Below are positions 16,736 through 25,351 of a DNA stretch of 64,000 nucleotides, one piece after another. Each line of letters begins with the position of its first letter. Positions within the stretch are counted from its first letter, which is position 1. The translations under genes were made by a program, and so were the position numbers. The DNA is taken from NCBI GenBank assembly GCA_029262055.1, contig JAJDAD010000020.1, positions 20,586 to 84,585 of the forward strand, given 5' to 3'. The notes under the pieces were generated by a model. That model worked only from the letters and a program-made list of their open reading frames with translations. It had not been told where the DNA came from and searched no databases. This DNA is from Candidatus Zhuqueibacterota bacterium (GTDB lineage: Bacteria > Zhuqueibacterota > Zhuqueibacteria > Oceanimicrobiales > Oceanimicrobiaceae).

Positions 16736-18268
16736 TTAAGCTTCTACCTTTTTCAGGTCTGCATGTACCCCATTGCTTTTGTCTGTCACATGCACCAACC
16801 CCTGTTCCTCCTTCAGGTAGGCGTTTGGATCATGGTACAACGCCCCCTCGGGGAGCCAGTCCCACAACGGACCGAGGTCGCGGCGAATCTGATCAAGGTA
16901 GTATTTCGGAATTTCCGTGGTTTCCTGTTCGTAGAAAGCCCGGAACGACCTGTCGGTTTCGAGTCGCTCAATCAGACTACCGTAAAACTGGGCCCGGCCT
17001 ATGCCTTGCGCGGTGGCGCCACGCAATACATTCATCCAGCGCCACATTCCGGATTTGATGAACTTGTATCGTTTGTAAATAGCCGGTTTTGAAAAAGTGT
17101 AGAGGTTGAGATCAACCAGGTGTTGAAAAAACTGCGGCCAGGAATAATTTGCCGGCCTTATGTTCATGACGGACTGCGTGTTCAGAAAATGGAAGGGAAA
17201 CGGAATGATGCGGCCGGCCTTCTGGTACTCGATATTCAACGGCGCTGACTGACCGAAGGATGACAGCAAAGAGTAAGCAGGGTATGCTCCGGGAGCCATG
17301 TCTACAAAACGTTTGCCCAGCTCAAACGGCTCCGGCCCCTCATCGACATCCAGCCCGACGACAAAGTTCGCCTGCAGGTACGGAATGTAGCTCATGATCA
17401 TGTTTATATGCTCAGACACCTGTTTGACTTTCTCCAGCCCGTCGCGCTTGCCGGTCTTTGATTTATTGCCCAGGTCATTCCAGGATTCTACGCCGGGCAT
17501 AATGACTTTGAAGCCATTTTTCTGTAGGCGTTTCAGGCGGTCTTCGGAGAGAAGGGCCAAACTGCTTTCAGCATAAAAATCAACCGTATCCGGCGGCACA
17601 GCATCCTCGATCGCACCAAGGTATTCATCAAAGCGCACGCCGAAATTTGGATCGTGCCAGCCAATTCTGGGGCGCTCGAATTTTGTACGAAGAAATCGCA
17701 GGTCCTCTTTGATGCGTTCAAAACTCAACTGTCGATAAGGAATAGTCGAGTCAACGCAGAAACTACAGGTGTACGGACAACCCATGCTACCCAACATCGG
17801 AACCATCTTTACAAACGGCGCTTTTTTCAAGGTCTCGTCGATGAAACGCCAGCGTTCCGGCACGGAGGGGAGTTCCTCGGGCTGGCCGGCAGCGCTTACG
17901 CGCAATCCAAGCGGGCGTTGCGGCTCACAGTCCTGAAGAATGTCTCGCATCAGTTCTTTGTCGGTAAACCCGAAAACGTAGTCGAAATACTTTGCCGCGT
18001 CCTGTGGATAGCTACGGGCATGCGGCCCACCCAGGGCCGTAACAGTCCCACGCGACTGCATCAGGTTGCTGATCGCGTACGCCATCTGCGCACATTGTGT
18101 AAATGAGCCTATGAATGCAAAATCAAGGTCTGTGGGTATTTCTTCGGACAGATCTTCGAACCCCGTATAACATAGATACCAGACTTCATGGCCTTCCTGC
18201 TCACACCAAGCGGCTATCGATTGCGGCATCACGCTGGCAAAATTCGGATTTGTCAGGCGTGCCCACAT
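16736..18268 (-). CDS. B12-binding-domain radical SAM protein
   Basis: 510 residues from the first ATG. The N-terminal half is a cobalamin-binding-type Rossmann domain (QEGHEVWYLCY, DFAFIGSFT, TALGGPHARSYPQDAAKYFDYVF). The radical SAM core follows with C164-x3-C168-x2-C171 in MGCPYTCSFCVDS, then RIGWHDPNFGV and VIMPGVESWND. The reaction is unknown; the family includes methyltransferases and BchE-like cyclases. The start is doubtful. In-frame coding similarity continues upstream to 18325 (AIKRLKIGVIDLITKAS, a typical first strand), where AGGAGG sits 5 bp before an ATC codon, but no ATG/GTG/TTG is present there. Confidence 0.88.
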   Translation of the reverse strand: MWARLTNPNFASVMPQSIAAWCEQEGHEVWYLCYTGFEDLSEEIPTDLDFAFIGSFTQCAQMAYAISNLMQSRGTVTALGGPHARSYPQDAAKYFDYVFGFTDKELMRDILQDCEPQRPLGLRVSAAGQPEELPSVPERWRFIDETLKKAPFVKMVPMLGSMGCPYTCSFCVDSTIPYRQLSFERIKEDLRFLRTKFERPRIGWHDPNFGVRFDEYLGAIEDAVPPDTVDFYAESSLALLSEDRLKRLQKNGFKVIMPGVESWNDLGNKSKTGKRDGLEKVKQVSEHINMIMSYIPYLQANFVVGLDVDEGPEPFELGKRFVDMAPGAYPAYSLLSSFGQSAPLNIEYQKAGRIIPFPFHFLNTQSVMNIRPANYSWPQFFQHLVDLNLYTFSKPAIYKRYKFIKSGMWRWMNVLRGATAQGIGRAQFYGSLIERLETDRSFRAFYEQETTEIPKYYLDQIRRDLGPLWDWLPEGALYHDPNAYLKEEQGLVHVTDKSNGVHADLKKVEA

Positions 18269-19239
18269 CGATTTTGTCGATGCTTTGGTTATGAGGTCGA
18301 TGACCCCGATTTTCAGTCTTTTGATAGCGCCCTCCTTTTGCGATAATTCAGAATACGAGTTGCCACATCAAGGATATCTTTGAATTAGGGGACCGACGAT
18401 TCTCTGCGTTCACAAGAATCATTCTATATGGCCGCCACCCATTTTGTTGTCACGAAAGAAATAGAACGAAGCATGCAGCGCATCTCTATGGCAGAGTTTG
18501 TTGGTATCGAGTCGTTCGTCGGCGAATCACAATTAGAGATGCTGGACAATCGTCTCTGAAAGGATGATTTCAAGGTGCTAAAACAACATAATATTTGCAA
18601 GCTATTTAAATTCTTTTTATTCAGACCCTTTTGGGGCTATGAGGCGACAACCACGAAGCAAGAAACCAGTGATCATGCACCGGGTCAGTCTTGTCGAGCA
18701 AAGGCCTTGCACCGCTAAACAAATAGAACCGCTGTTTTAATCCCAGAGTCTGGTCAGGGTGTGCGCCGCGCAAGTAACGAAGGTTGCGACCGCTCAATGG
18801 CGCAAGATCTGGATAAGGACTATTTGCTTTTGAATCCATTTCCTCTTAAATTACATGTGAATCTTTTCCTGGATGGCCGCCCGTATTCGTGAAATATGCT
18901 TGTTTTCATTGAGGAGGTCTGGTAGCCTGCAACATGCACGAAGGCAACCAAAGTATGTGTCCGACAAGAAGTGGAAGCAACACCGATAGGGATGTTGGCT
19001 TTGGCGCAAGTCATCCGGCCGATTTGATAATGCCACGAGGATGTGGTGGTGAAAATGAAACGAAGCGCGAAGAATGGACTGCTGTGTAAGAAACCGGGAC
19101 CCGCACAAGCGCGAGATGAGCGCATAGGTCCTTCTCACCTCCGCGCTGCACTGCGAAGAAACAGAGTTGCGGGCGACGTGCCCGGGATGACCTGAAGGCA
19201 ATTGTCCAAAACGCTGAGATACAACTGAGAGTGTCCATC
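18269..19239. other. 971-bp gap with no confident gene
   Basis: Contains the likely 5' extension of the radical SAM frame (to 18325), a possible 43-residue ORF (18428-18559) and several low-quality minus-strand frames. One of these, 18621-18839 minus (72 residues, begins MDSKANSPYPDLAPLSGRNL), has AGAGGAA immediately before its ATG but no recognisable domain. Another stretch near 18860-18910 minus reads LLNENKHISRIRAAIQEKI and could be a decayed gene. I see no RNA gene here. Confidence 0.4.
18428..18559 (+). CDS. Possible 43-residue peptide gene divergent from the radical SAM gene
   Basis: ATG 18428 to TGA 18559. It begins MAATHFVVTKEIERSMQRIS and has an acidic, amphipathic composition ending LEMLDNRL. 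It is divergent from the B12 radical SAM gene, with 102 bp between it and the proposed ATC start. No clear ribosome binding site. It has no cysteine and only one threonine beyond the start region. It may be a chance frame; I list it because of its protein-like composition and position. Confidence 0.25.
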   Translation: MAATHFVVTKEIERSMQRISMAEFVGIESFVGESQLEMLDNRL

Positions 19240-20751
19240 ATGAGTGAACAAGTTTTGAGCGCAAAAAAAGACCTGGAGTTGGAAGAATATTTTCAAAGGT
19301 ACCGTGAAAACGTTATCGGTTACCAGCAGAGTTTTCAATCGCCCTATGGCGGGAAAGAGATCATCTATGCCGACTGGACGGCGAGCGGCCGCATGTATGG
19401 GCCAATTGAGGAGACGCTGATTCACGAGTTTGGGCCGTTTGTTGGCAATACGCACACCGAAGCAACCATCACCGGCACTTTGATGACCAGGGCCTACCAC
19501 ACGGCGCACGAAACCATTAAGAAGCATGTCAATGCCCAACCGGATGACGTCATCATCACAACCGGTTCCGGGATGACCGGCGCAGTCTGTAAGTTACAGC
19601 GCATCCTCGGCCTAAAGGTCCCGGAACAGTTGAATAAGTTGCTCGACATTCCCACGCAGCAAAGACCGGTGGTTTTTGTAACCCACATGGAGCATCACTC
19701 CAATCACACTTCCTGGCTGGAAACAGTTGCTACGGTCGAGTGTATTTTGCCCGACGAGCACGGTCTGATCGATTTGGACAACCTCAGGCAGTTGCTGGCA
19801 AAATACAAGGACAGGGAGACGAAGATAGCCTCGGTCACCGCGTGCTCGAATGTGACCGGGATTCAAACCAGGTACCACGATGTTGCAAAGGTGATGCACG
19901 AGCATAATGGATTGTGTTTCGTGGACTTCGCCTGTTCGGCGCCGTATGTGGCCATGGACATGCATCCGCCTGACCCACTGCAACGACTGGATGCCATATA
20001 CTTTTCACCCCACAAATTTCTGGGGGGACCCGGCACTCCGGGGGTGCTTATTTTTAACTCCAGCCTGTACCGAATTCAGGTCCCTGACCAACCGGGTGGT
20101 GGCACTGTCACGTGGACCAACCCGTGGGGCGAACACCACTATTTCGACAGTATTGAAGCGCGCGAAGATGGTGGCACACCTGGATTCCTGCAGGCGATGA
20201 AGGCAGCTTTATGCGTGAAATTGAAAGAAGAAATGGGCATCCAAAATCTGTTGAACAGGGAGGAAGAGATCCTGGAGACCGTGTTCGAAGACCTGACACA
20301 GATCGACCGGCTGCATATTCTGGCGGGAAACATCAGGCAAAGACTGGCGGTTGTCTCTTTTTACATCGAGGGACTGCACTACAATCTTGGCGTCAAGTTG
20401 CTGAATGACCGGTACGGTATTCAGGTCAGGGGTGGTTGCTCCTGTGCGGGTACATACGGGCATTATCTGCTCAATATTTCACAAAACGTCTCGCATGAGA
20501 TTACGCGCAAGATTGATGAAGGCGACTTCTCCGTAAAGCCCGGCTGGATCAGGCTATCTATTCACCCGATCATGACGACGGCCGAGGTTAAGCAAATCAC
20601 AAACGCCCTGCGAGAGCTGGCGATGCATTTCGAGAGCTGGCGCGAGGACTATCATTATGATGCCAGAACCAATGAGTTCACTCACAAAAACAACACAGTC
20701 AAGCAAGAAGAAAAGACTGTCCAAAGTTGGTTTAATGGAGTAACAAAATGA
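19240..20751 (+). CDS. Class V PLP-dependent enzyme, cysteine desulfurase/selenocysteine lyase-like
   Basis: 503 residues, about 100 longer than SufS. Class V features: IIYADWTASGRMYGPIEETL, NTHTEATITGTLMT, TGSGMTGAV, THMEHHSNHTSW, FACSAPYVAMD and the PLP lysine in FSPHKFLGGPGTPG. A cysteine-rich loop RGGCSCAGTYGHYLL lies near the position of the SufS catalytic cysteine, so sulfur transfer from cysteine is plausible but unproven. ATG 19240 is preferred over GTG 19231. Its stop overlaps the DUF302 start by 4 bp (ATGA), so the two are co-translated. Confidence 0.88.
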   Translation: MSEQVLSAKKDLELEEYFQRYRENVIGYQQSFQSPYGGKEIIYADWTASGRMYGPIEETLIHEFGPFVGNTHTEATITGTLMTRAYHTAHETIKKHVNAQPDDVIITTGSGMTGAVCKLQRILGLKVPEQLNKLLDIPTQQRPVVFVTHMEHHSNHTSWLETVATVECILPDEHGLIDLDNLRQLLAKYKDRETKIASVTACSNVTGIQTRYHDVAKVMHEHNGLCFVDFACSAPYVAMDMHPPDPLQRLDAIYFSPHKFLGGPGTPGVLIFNSSLYRIQVPDQPGGGTVTWTNPWGEHHYFDSIEAREDGGTPGFLQAMKAALCVKLKEEMGIQNLLNREEEILETVFEDLTQIDRLHILAGNIRQRLAVVSFYIEGLHYNLGVKLLNDRYGIQVRGGCSCAGTYGHYLLNISQNVSHEITRKIDEGDFSVKPGWIRLSIHPIMTTAEVKQITNALRELAMHFESWREDYHYDARTNEFTHKNNTVKQEEKTVQSWFNGVTK

Positions 20752-21131
20752 GTTACTGTTTTAGCAAAAAACTGAATGCCACGATGGATGAAGCCATCGA
20801 CCAGGTTACCGCTGAACTGCAGAAACATGGCTTTGGAGTCTTGACGGAAATCGACGTCAGCGCGACCTTGAAGAAGAAACTGGAGGTGGATTTCCGGCCT
20901 TACCGAATTTTGGGCGCGTGCAATCCTGCTTTCGCCTACCAGGCACTGCAGGCAGAGGACAAGATAGGGACCATGCTGCCCTGCAATGTCATCGTGCAGC
21001 AGTCCGGTGACGGTGTCGAAGTGTCGGCCGTCGACCCGATAGCATCGATGGCGGCAATCAACAACTCCAAGCTGGGTGCAATAGCCACAGAGGTGCAAGC
21101 GTTACTGCAACAGGTCATCGATGGCCTGTAA
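20748..21131 (+). CDS. DUF302 domain protein
   Basis: 127 residues covering one DUF302 domain: SKKLNATMDEAIDQVTAELQ, GFGVLTEIDVSATLKKKL, YRILGACNPAFAYQAL and GTMLPCNVIVQ. Two conserved cysteines are seen (LGACNP, LPCNV). No signal peptide. Function is unknown; the domain is often found with sulfur-oxidation or redox genes. Coupled by ATGA to the class V enzyme upstream and followed after 41 bp by a second class V enzyme. Confidence 0.9.
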   Translation: MSYCFSKKLNATMDEAIDQVTAELQKHGFGVLTEIDVSATLKKKLEVDFRPYRILGACNPAFAYQALQAEDKIGTMLPCNVIVQQSGDGVEVSAVDPIASMAAINNSKLGAIATEVQALLQQVIDGL

Positions 21132-21172
21132 CAAGACGGTGAAGAGGAACTCATGACCAGCGTGAAATCCGT

Positions 21173-22306
21173 ATGATTCCCAATCAAAGACATCTGTTCG
21201 AAATTCCGGATGACGTGGCTTATTTCAATTGCAGCTATATGGCGCCACTGCAACGTGCCGTCAAAGAGGCGGGCCATATGGGTGTATCACGCAAAAGCGC
21301 GCCCTGGGCGCTGAAGCCGGCTGACTTCTTTACGGAATCCGACACGGCAAGGGCTCTGTTCGCCAGGCTGCTCGATGCTACGAGCGAGGACATTGCCATC
21401 CTTCCTTCAGTGAGTTACGGGATGGCTGTCGCTGGGGCCAATCTGCCGATCGACCCGGGTTCGGACATTGTGGTGCTGGACCAACAATTTCCGTCAAACG
21501 TCTATACCTGGTGCGAGCTCGCCGCAGAGAAAGACGCTCGGATCATTACGGTCCGTCGCAATGCGGGGGAGAGCTGGACGCAGGCGGTCGTTCGCAATAT
21601 TAGCACTACCACCGCGCTGGTCGCGGTCGGGAATGTGCACTGGGCAGACGGCGCGCTCCTGGATTTGGAGGGTATCGCGCAATCCTGCCGGGCACACAAG
21701 GCGGAGTTGGTGTTGGATTTAACTCAATCGCTCGGTGCTTTACCTTTTTCAATCTCTGCTGTGCAACCGGCTTTTGCGGTCAGCGCAGGATACAAATGGC
21801 TGCTCGGCCCGTACGGCATGGCATTCATGTATGTGCGTCCGGATTATCAGGCCGGTCGCCCAATCGAACATAACTGGATCGCCCGTAAAGACAGCCAGGA
21901 CTTCTCCGGCCTGGTCCACTACAAAGACGATTTTCAGCCGGGCGCATGCCGCTATGACGTGGGCGAGCGCAGCAATTTTGCTCTGATGCCCATGTCCATC
22001 GCTGCCATGGAGCAACTTCTGGAGTGGTCGGTTCCGCAGATTCACGCAACTTTGTCCGACTTGACCGGTGAGCTGGCCGGCCGTGCAGAGGAGCTTGGTC
22101 TGCAGGTGGCACCCCCGGATGAGCGTGCCGGTCACATACTGGGTGTGAGGTTTCCCCGTGGCATGCCACCTGGTATTTCGGAGAGTCTGGCGCAACACAG
22201 GGTTTATGTTAGCATTCGCGGCAATGCCATGCGCATCTCGCCGCATCTCTACAACTCCGGTGCTGACGTGGACAAATTGACCAGGGTGTTAAGAGATTTC
22301 GCCTGA
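21173..22306 (+). CDS. Class V aminotransferase-fold PLP enzyme
   Basis: 377 residues. NCSYMAPLQRAVKEAG and LPSVSYGMAVAGANL at the N-terminal side, LDQQFPSNVYTWCELA, GNVHWADGALLDLEGIA, LDLTQSLGALPF and the PLP lysine in SAGYKWLLGPYG. The C-terminal catalytic-cysteine loop of desulfurases is not present (ISIRGNAMRISPHLYN region instead), so this is more likely an aminotransferase, lyase or kynureninase-like enzyme than a sulfur donor. Third gene of the class V/DUF302 cluster. Substrate unknown. Confidence 0.88.
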   Translation: MIPNQRHLFEIPDDVAYFNCSYMAPLQRAVKEAGHMGVSRKSAPWALKPADFFTESDTARALFARLLDATSEDIAILPSVSYGMAVAGANLPIDPGSDIVVLDQQFPSNVYTWCELAAEKDARIITVRRNAGESWTQAVVRNISTTTALVAVGNVHWADGALLDLEGIAQSCRAHKAELVLDLTQSLGALPFSISAVQPAFAVSAGYKWLLGPYGMAFMYVRPDYQAGRPIEHNWIARKDSQDFSGLVHYKDDFQPGACRYDVGERSNFALMPMSIAAMEQLLEWSVPQIHATLSDLTGELAGRAEELGLQVAPPDERAGHILGVRFPRGMPPGISESLAQHRVYVSIRGNAMRISPHLYNSGADVDKLTRVLRDFA

Positions 22307-22313
22307 CGGAGGC

Positions 22314-23081
22314 GTGGCCCGGACTATTGAATCAACCGGCGAGATGCGAATCATGGGAAATGAACCTTTGCAGTTCGATGTTGTGGCGTTTGATGCCGAT
22401 GACACCCTCTGGCACAATGAGCCTCTTTTTACCACCACTGAGAATAAATTTCGAAAGCTCCTGGAGCCGTACCACAGCCAGTTTTGGATCGACAAACGTC
22501 TGTATGAAACGGAGATCAAAAACCTTGCAGTCTTTGGCTACGGCGTAAAAGGGTTTACTCTTTCCATGATCGAGACGGCCATCGAACTGACCGAGGGCCG
22601 GATCCAGGGAAACGAAATTCAGCGCATAATCAATTTCAGCAAAGAGATGCTCAAAACGCCCGTGCAACTGCTTCCTGATGTTGCGGAAATCATCCCTGAG
22701 TTGGCCCGGCAGCACACTTTGATGGTTATTACTAAAGGCGATCTGTTCGAGCAGGAGTCAAAACTCGCAAGATCGGGCTTGGCAGACCTCTTCAAATTTG
22801 TCGAAATAGTTTCAGAAAAGAATGCCGAAACCTATGGTGAAATTCTAAAACGCCACCGCATCGCGCCTGAACGATTTGTGATGATCGGCAATTCATTGAA
22901 ATCCGACATTCTTCCCGTCCTTTCCCTAAATGCCCACGCCATATATATCCACTATGAAACTACCTGGCAACACGAGCAGGTTGGATCTGAAGAAACCGAT
23001 GGCGCCAGTTACCACCGGGTCGACACCGTCTCCGATCTGCCTGAGTATCTGAATCGGTTGACCGGGTCGGTGGCCGGTTAG
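22314..23081 (+). CDS. HAD-superfamily hydrolase
   Basis: About 240-255 residues. Motif I FDVVAFDADDTLW, motif II in LMVITKGD, conserved K near FVEIVSEKNAETY, and motif III region RFVMIGNSLKSDILPVLSLN. Probably a small-molecule phosphatase of the YjjG/phosphoglycolate-phosphatase type. The start is unclear: GTG 22314, ATG 22344 and ATG 22353 are all in frame, and none has an ideal ribosome binding site. It lies 7 bp after the class V gene. Since the his operon lacks a histidinol-phosphatase, a HAD enzyme like this is a conceivable source, but nothing in the sequence specifies it. Confidence 0.88.
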   Translation: MARTIESTGEMRIMGNEPLQFDVVAFDADDTLWHNEPLFTTTENKFRKLLEPYHSQFWIDKRLYETEIKNLAVFGYGVKGFTLSMIETAIELTEGRIQGNEIQRIINFSKEMLKTPVQLLPDVAEIIPELARQHTLMVITKGDLFEQESKLARSGLADLFKFVEIVSEKNAETYGEILKRHRIAPERFVMIGNSLKSDILPVLSLNAHAIYIHYETTWQHEQVGSEETDGASYHRVDTVSDLPEYLNRLTGSVAG

Positions 23082-23200
23082 GAGTAAGTTGACCATTCTT
23101 TCTGAAATAGCTGGTCGCACCACGAACTTTCGATTTCTTCAAAAGCACCCGGTAATTTTCCTTTGACTCCCCATCCGCCATTGCTTACCTTTTATTGAAA

Positions 23201-24439
23201 ATGGTACGGCAAATATCAAACATTGTGGCTTCGGCTATCATTCTTCTGAATCTGCTAAGTTGCAGCAAATCAGATACGTGGTTTAAGGGCAATCTGCATA
23301 CCCATTCCCTTTGGAGTGACGGCGATGATTTCCCCGAGATGATCGTGGATTGGTACAAAACACACGGCTACGACTTTGTTGCAATCTCGGACCACAACGT
23401 GCTTGCCGAGGACGAACGGTGGATCGTCATTCACGACAGTACTAAAGAGAAAAGCCTGCAGACTTATCTTGGACGCTGGAGTACAGAATGGGTTGCAATG
23501 GCCAGTGATAGTGGCGCGAAGAAAGTTCGCCTCAAAACTCTGGCTGAGTATCGCGGCCTGTTTGAAGATCCTGGGAAATTTCTTCTGGTGCAATCGGAAG
23601 AGATATCGGACCGGCTGGGGAAAATCCCGATTCACATCAATGCTACCAACATTGCTGAACGCATTGCGCCGCAGGGTGGGAGTACGGTTCTGGCAGTGCT
23701 GCAAAACAACATCGATGCTGTTCTGCAGCAAAGCCGGGAAACCGGCGTTGCCATTTTACCGCATGTCAATCACCCCAATTACAAATGGGCGGTGACCGCG
23801 CAAGATCTCATTGCGCTGCGCGGAGACCATTTGTTCGAACTCTACAATGGCCACCCATTGGTTCACAACCTCGGCGATAGCGCCCACATGAGTATTGAAA
23901 ACATGTGGGATGTAGTGTTGGCAAATCGTATTGCACAAGGTCGACCGCCTCTTTTCGGTATCGCTGTTGATGACGCACACAACTATCATGAAACCGGCAA
24001 AAAATACAGCAATCCCGGCATGGGCTGGATTATGGTCAGGGCCGAGGAACTGACAGCACCCGCTCTACTCGCTGCGCTAGAACTCGGTGATTTCTACGCG
24101 ACTACAGGTGTAAGCCTGACTGAAATCTCCTGCAATCACGATAGGATAAAATTGAAAATCCTAACGGAACCTGGTGTGCAGTACGTAACGGAATTCATCG
24201 GGACCAGCCGCAACTTTACACAAAGAATGGGTATGAAACGCGTGGCTGACGAGGATATTGGCCGCGTGCTTGACTACGTTCCCGGAAGTACCCCCACTTA
24301 TGTATTCAAAGGCGATGAGCTTTATGTGCGCGCAAAAGTCATTTCCACCAAACTAAAGACCACGCCCTACGAAACCGGTGACTATGAAGTGGCCTGGAGC
24401 CAACCGGTTCTGCCAGGTCGTCGTAGCAGAGAACAATAA
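23201..24439 (+). CDS. PHP-domain metal-dependent phosphoesterase-like lipoprotein
   Basis: 412 residues. Lipoprotein signal peptide ending LLNLLSC. The PHP motif GNLHTHSLWSDGDDFPEMIV follows, with YDFVAISDHNVLAEDERW, VQSEEISDR, ILPHVNHPNYKWA and FGIAVDDAHNYH as further metal-site segments. A C-terminal beta-rich part continues after about residue 290. It is exported and lipid-anchored, so a role in cytoplasmic histidinol phosphate hydrolysis is unlikely. ATG 23201 is chosen over TTG 23195. The 3' end lies 10 bp from trhO. Confidence 0.86.
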   Translation: MVRQISNIVASAIILLNLLSCSKSDTWFKGNLHTHSLWSDGDDFPEMIVDWYKTHGYDFVAISDHNVLAEDERWIVIHDSTKEKSLQTYLGRWSTEWVAMASDSGAKKVRLKTLAEYRGLFEDPGKFLLVQSEEISDRLGKIPIHINATNIAERIAPQGGSTVLAVLQNNIDAVLQQSRETGVAILPHVNHPNYKWAVTAQDLIALRGDHLFELYNGHPLVHNLGDSAHMSIENMWDVVLANRIAQGRPPLFGIAVDDAHNYHETGKKYSNPGMGWIMVRAEELTAPALLAALELGDFYATTGVSLTEISCNHDRIKLKILTEPGVQYVTEFIGTSRNFTQRMGMKRVADEDIGRVLDYVPGSTPTYVFKGDELYVRAKVISTKLKTTPYETGDYEVAWSQPVLPGRRSREQ

Positions 24440-24449
24440 GGATGTTAGA

Positions 24450-25289
24450 ATGAGGAAGACGGAAAAACAAGCGATAAAAAACATCGCCGCTTACCGCTTT
24501 GTGGCAATCGCCGGCGACAAAGTAACGGAACTCAGAAATACGCTAAAACAGGCTGGCCTAAATCACAACCTGAAAGGGACGATTCTATTAAGTCGGGAGG
24601 GGATTAACATTTTTCTGGCAGGAATACCCACGGACATTGATTCATTCTGGGCATGCCTGACCGCTTTTCCTGAATTTGCCGGCATGGATTACAAAGCGAG
24701 TTTCAGCGCGAACCAGCCATTCAAACGCCTACTGGTCAAACTCAAGAAAGAAATCGTCACCATGGGCCGGCCCGAGGTCGATCCAGGCACTCAAGATACA
24801 GAAAGGATTGCCCCACGTGAACTGCAGCGCTGGTTTGAGGAAGGTAAGGATTTCTTTTTACTTGATACTCGCAATGAGTTTGAGTTTGAACTAGGCGCTT
24901 TTGCCGGAGCCGAACACTTGGGTTTGGCGTCATTTCGCGGGTTCCCGGAAGCAGTGGACCATCTTGCACCGGAGCTAAAAAGCAAGCCCGTTGTCATGTT
25001 TTGTACCGGAGGAATCCGTTGCGAAAAGGCCGGTCCGCTCATGGCGCAAAAGGGCTTTGGGGCAGTCTACCAGTTGGAAGGCGGTATTTTGAAGTACTTC
25101 GAGGAGGTCGGAGCCGACCACTTCCGCGGCGAGTGTTTCGTGTTTGACGAGCGCATCGCCCTCGATGGCAATCTGCAAGCAACGGGTGCGGTTTTGTGCG
25201 ACAATTGCCAGATGCCGATCACGCGGGCGCAGCAGGAGTCCGCCGGCTATGTAGCCGGTTCGCATTGCCCGTACTGTCTGGAGCCTTAA
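24450..25289 (+). CDS. trhO: tRNA uridine(34) hydroxylase, rhodanese-type
   Basis: 279 residues, shorter than E. coli TrhO (about 350) but complete in its domains. The N-terminal domain has LKGTILLSREGINIFLAG. The rhodanese domain has LLDTRNEFEFELGAF and the active-site loop VMFCTGGIRCEKAG. The C-terminal part has zinc-type cysteines (GECFVFD, VLCDNCQMPI, SHCPYC). TrhO makes 5-hydroxyuridine at tRNA position 34 using prephenate. ATG 24450 has AAGGA just upstream. Convergent with the SDR gene. Confidence 0.93.
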   Translation: MRKTEKQAIKNIAAYRFVAIAGDKVTELRNTLKQAGLNHNLKGTILLSREGINIFLAGIPTDIDSFWACLTAFPEFAGMDYKASFSANQPFKRLLVKLKKEIVTMGRPEVDPGTQDTERIAPRELQRWFEEGKDFFLLDTRNEFEFELGAFAGAEHLGLASFRGFPEAVDHLAPELKSKPVVMFCTGGIRCEKAGPLMAQKGFGAVYQLEGGILKYFEEVGADHFRGECFVFDERIALDGNLQATGAVLCDNCQMPITRAQQESAGYVAGSHCPYCLEP

Positions 25290-25351
25290 CGCCCTCAGGC
25301 ACTAGCAAGCGTTCTGCGCTGCCAAAATCCGGGCCAACGGACAGTAGCGGT

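Noticed and set aside
18851..19201. 116-residue minus-strand frame in the gap before the class V gene
   Set aside because: Composition rich in His, Ser and Cys, no domain and no ribosome binding site. At most a decayed remnant, described under the gap.
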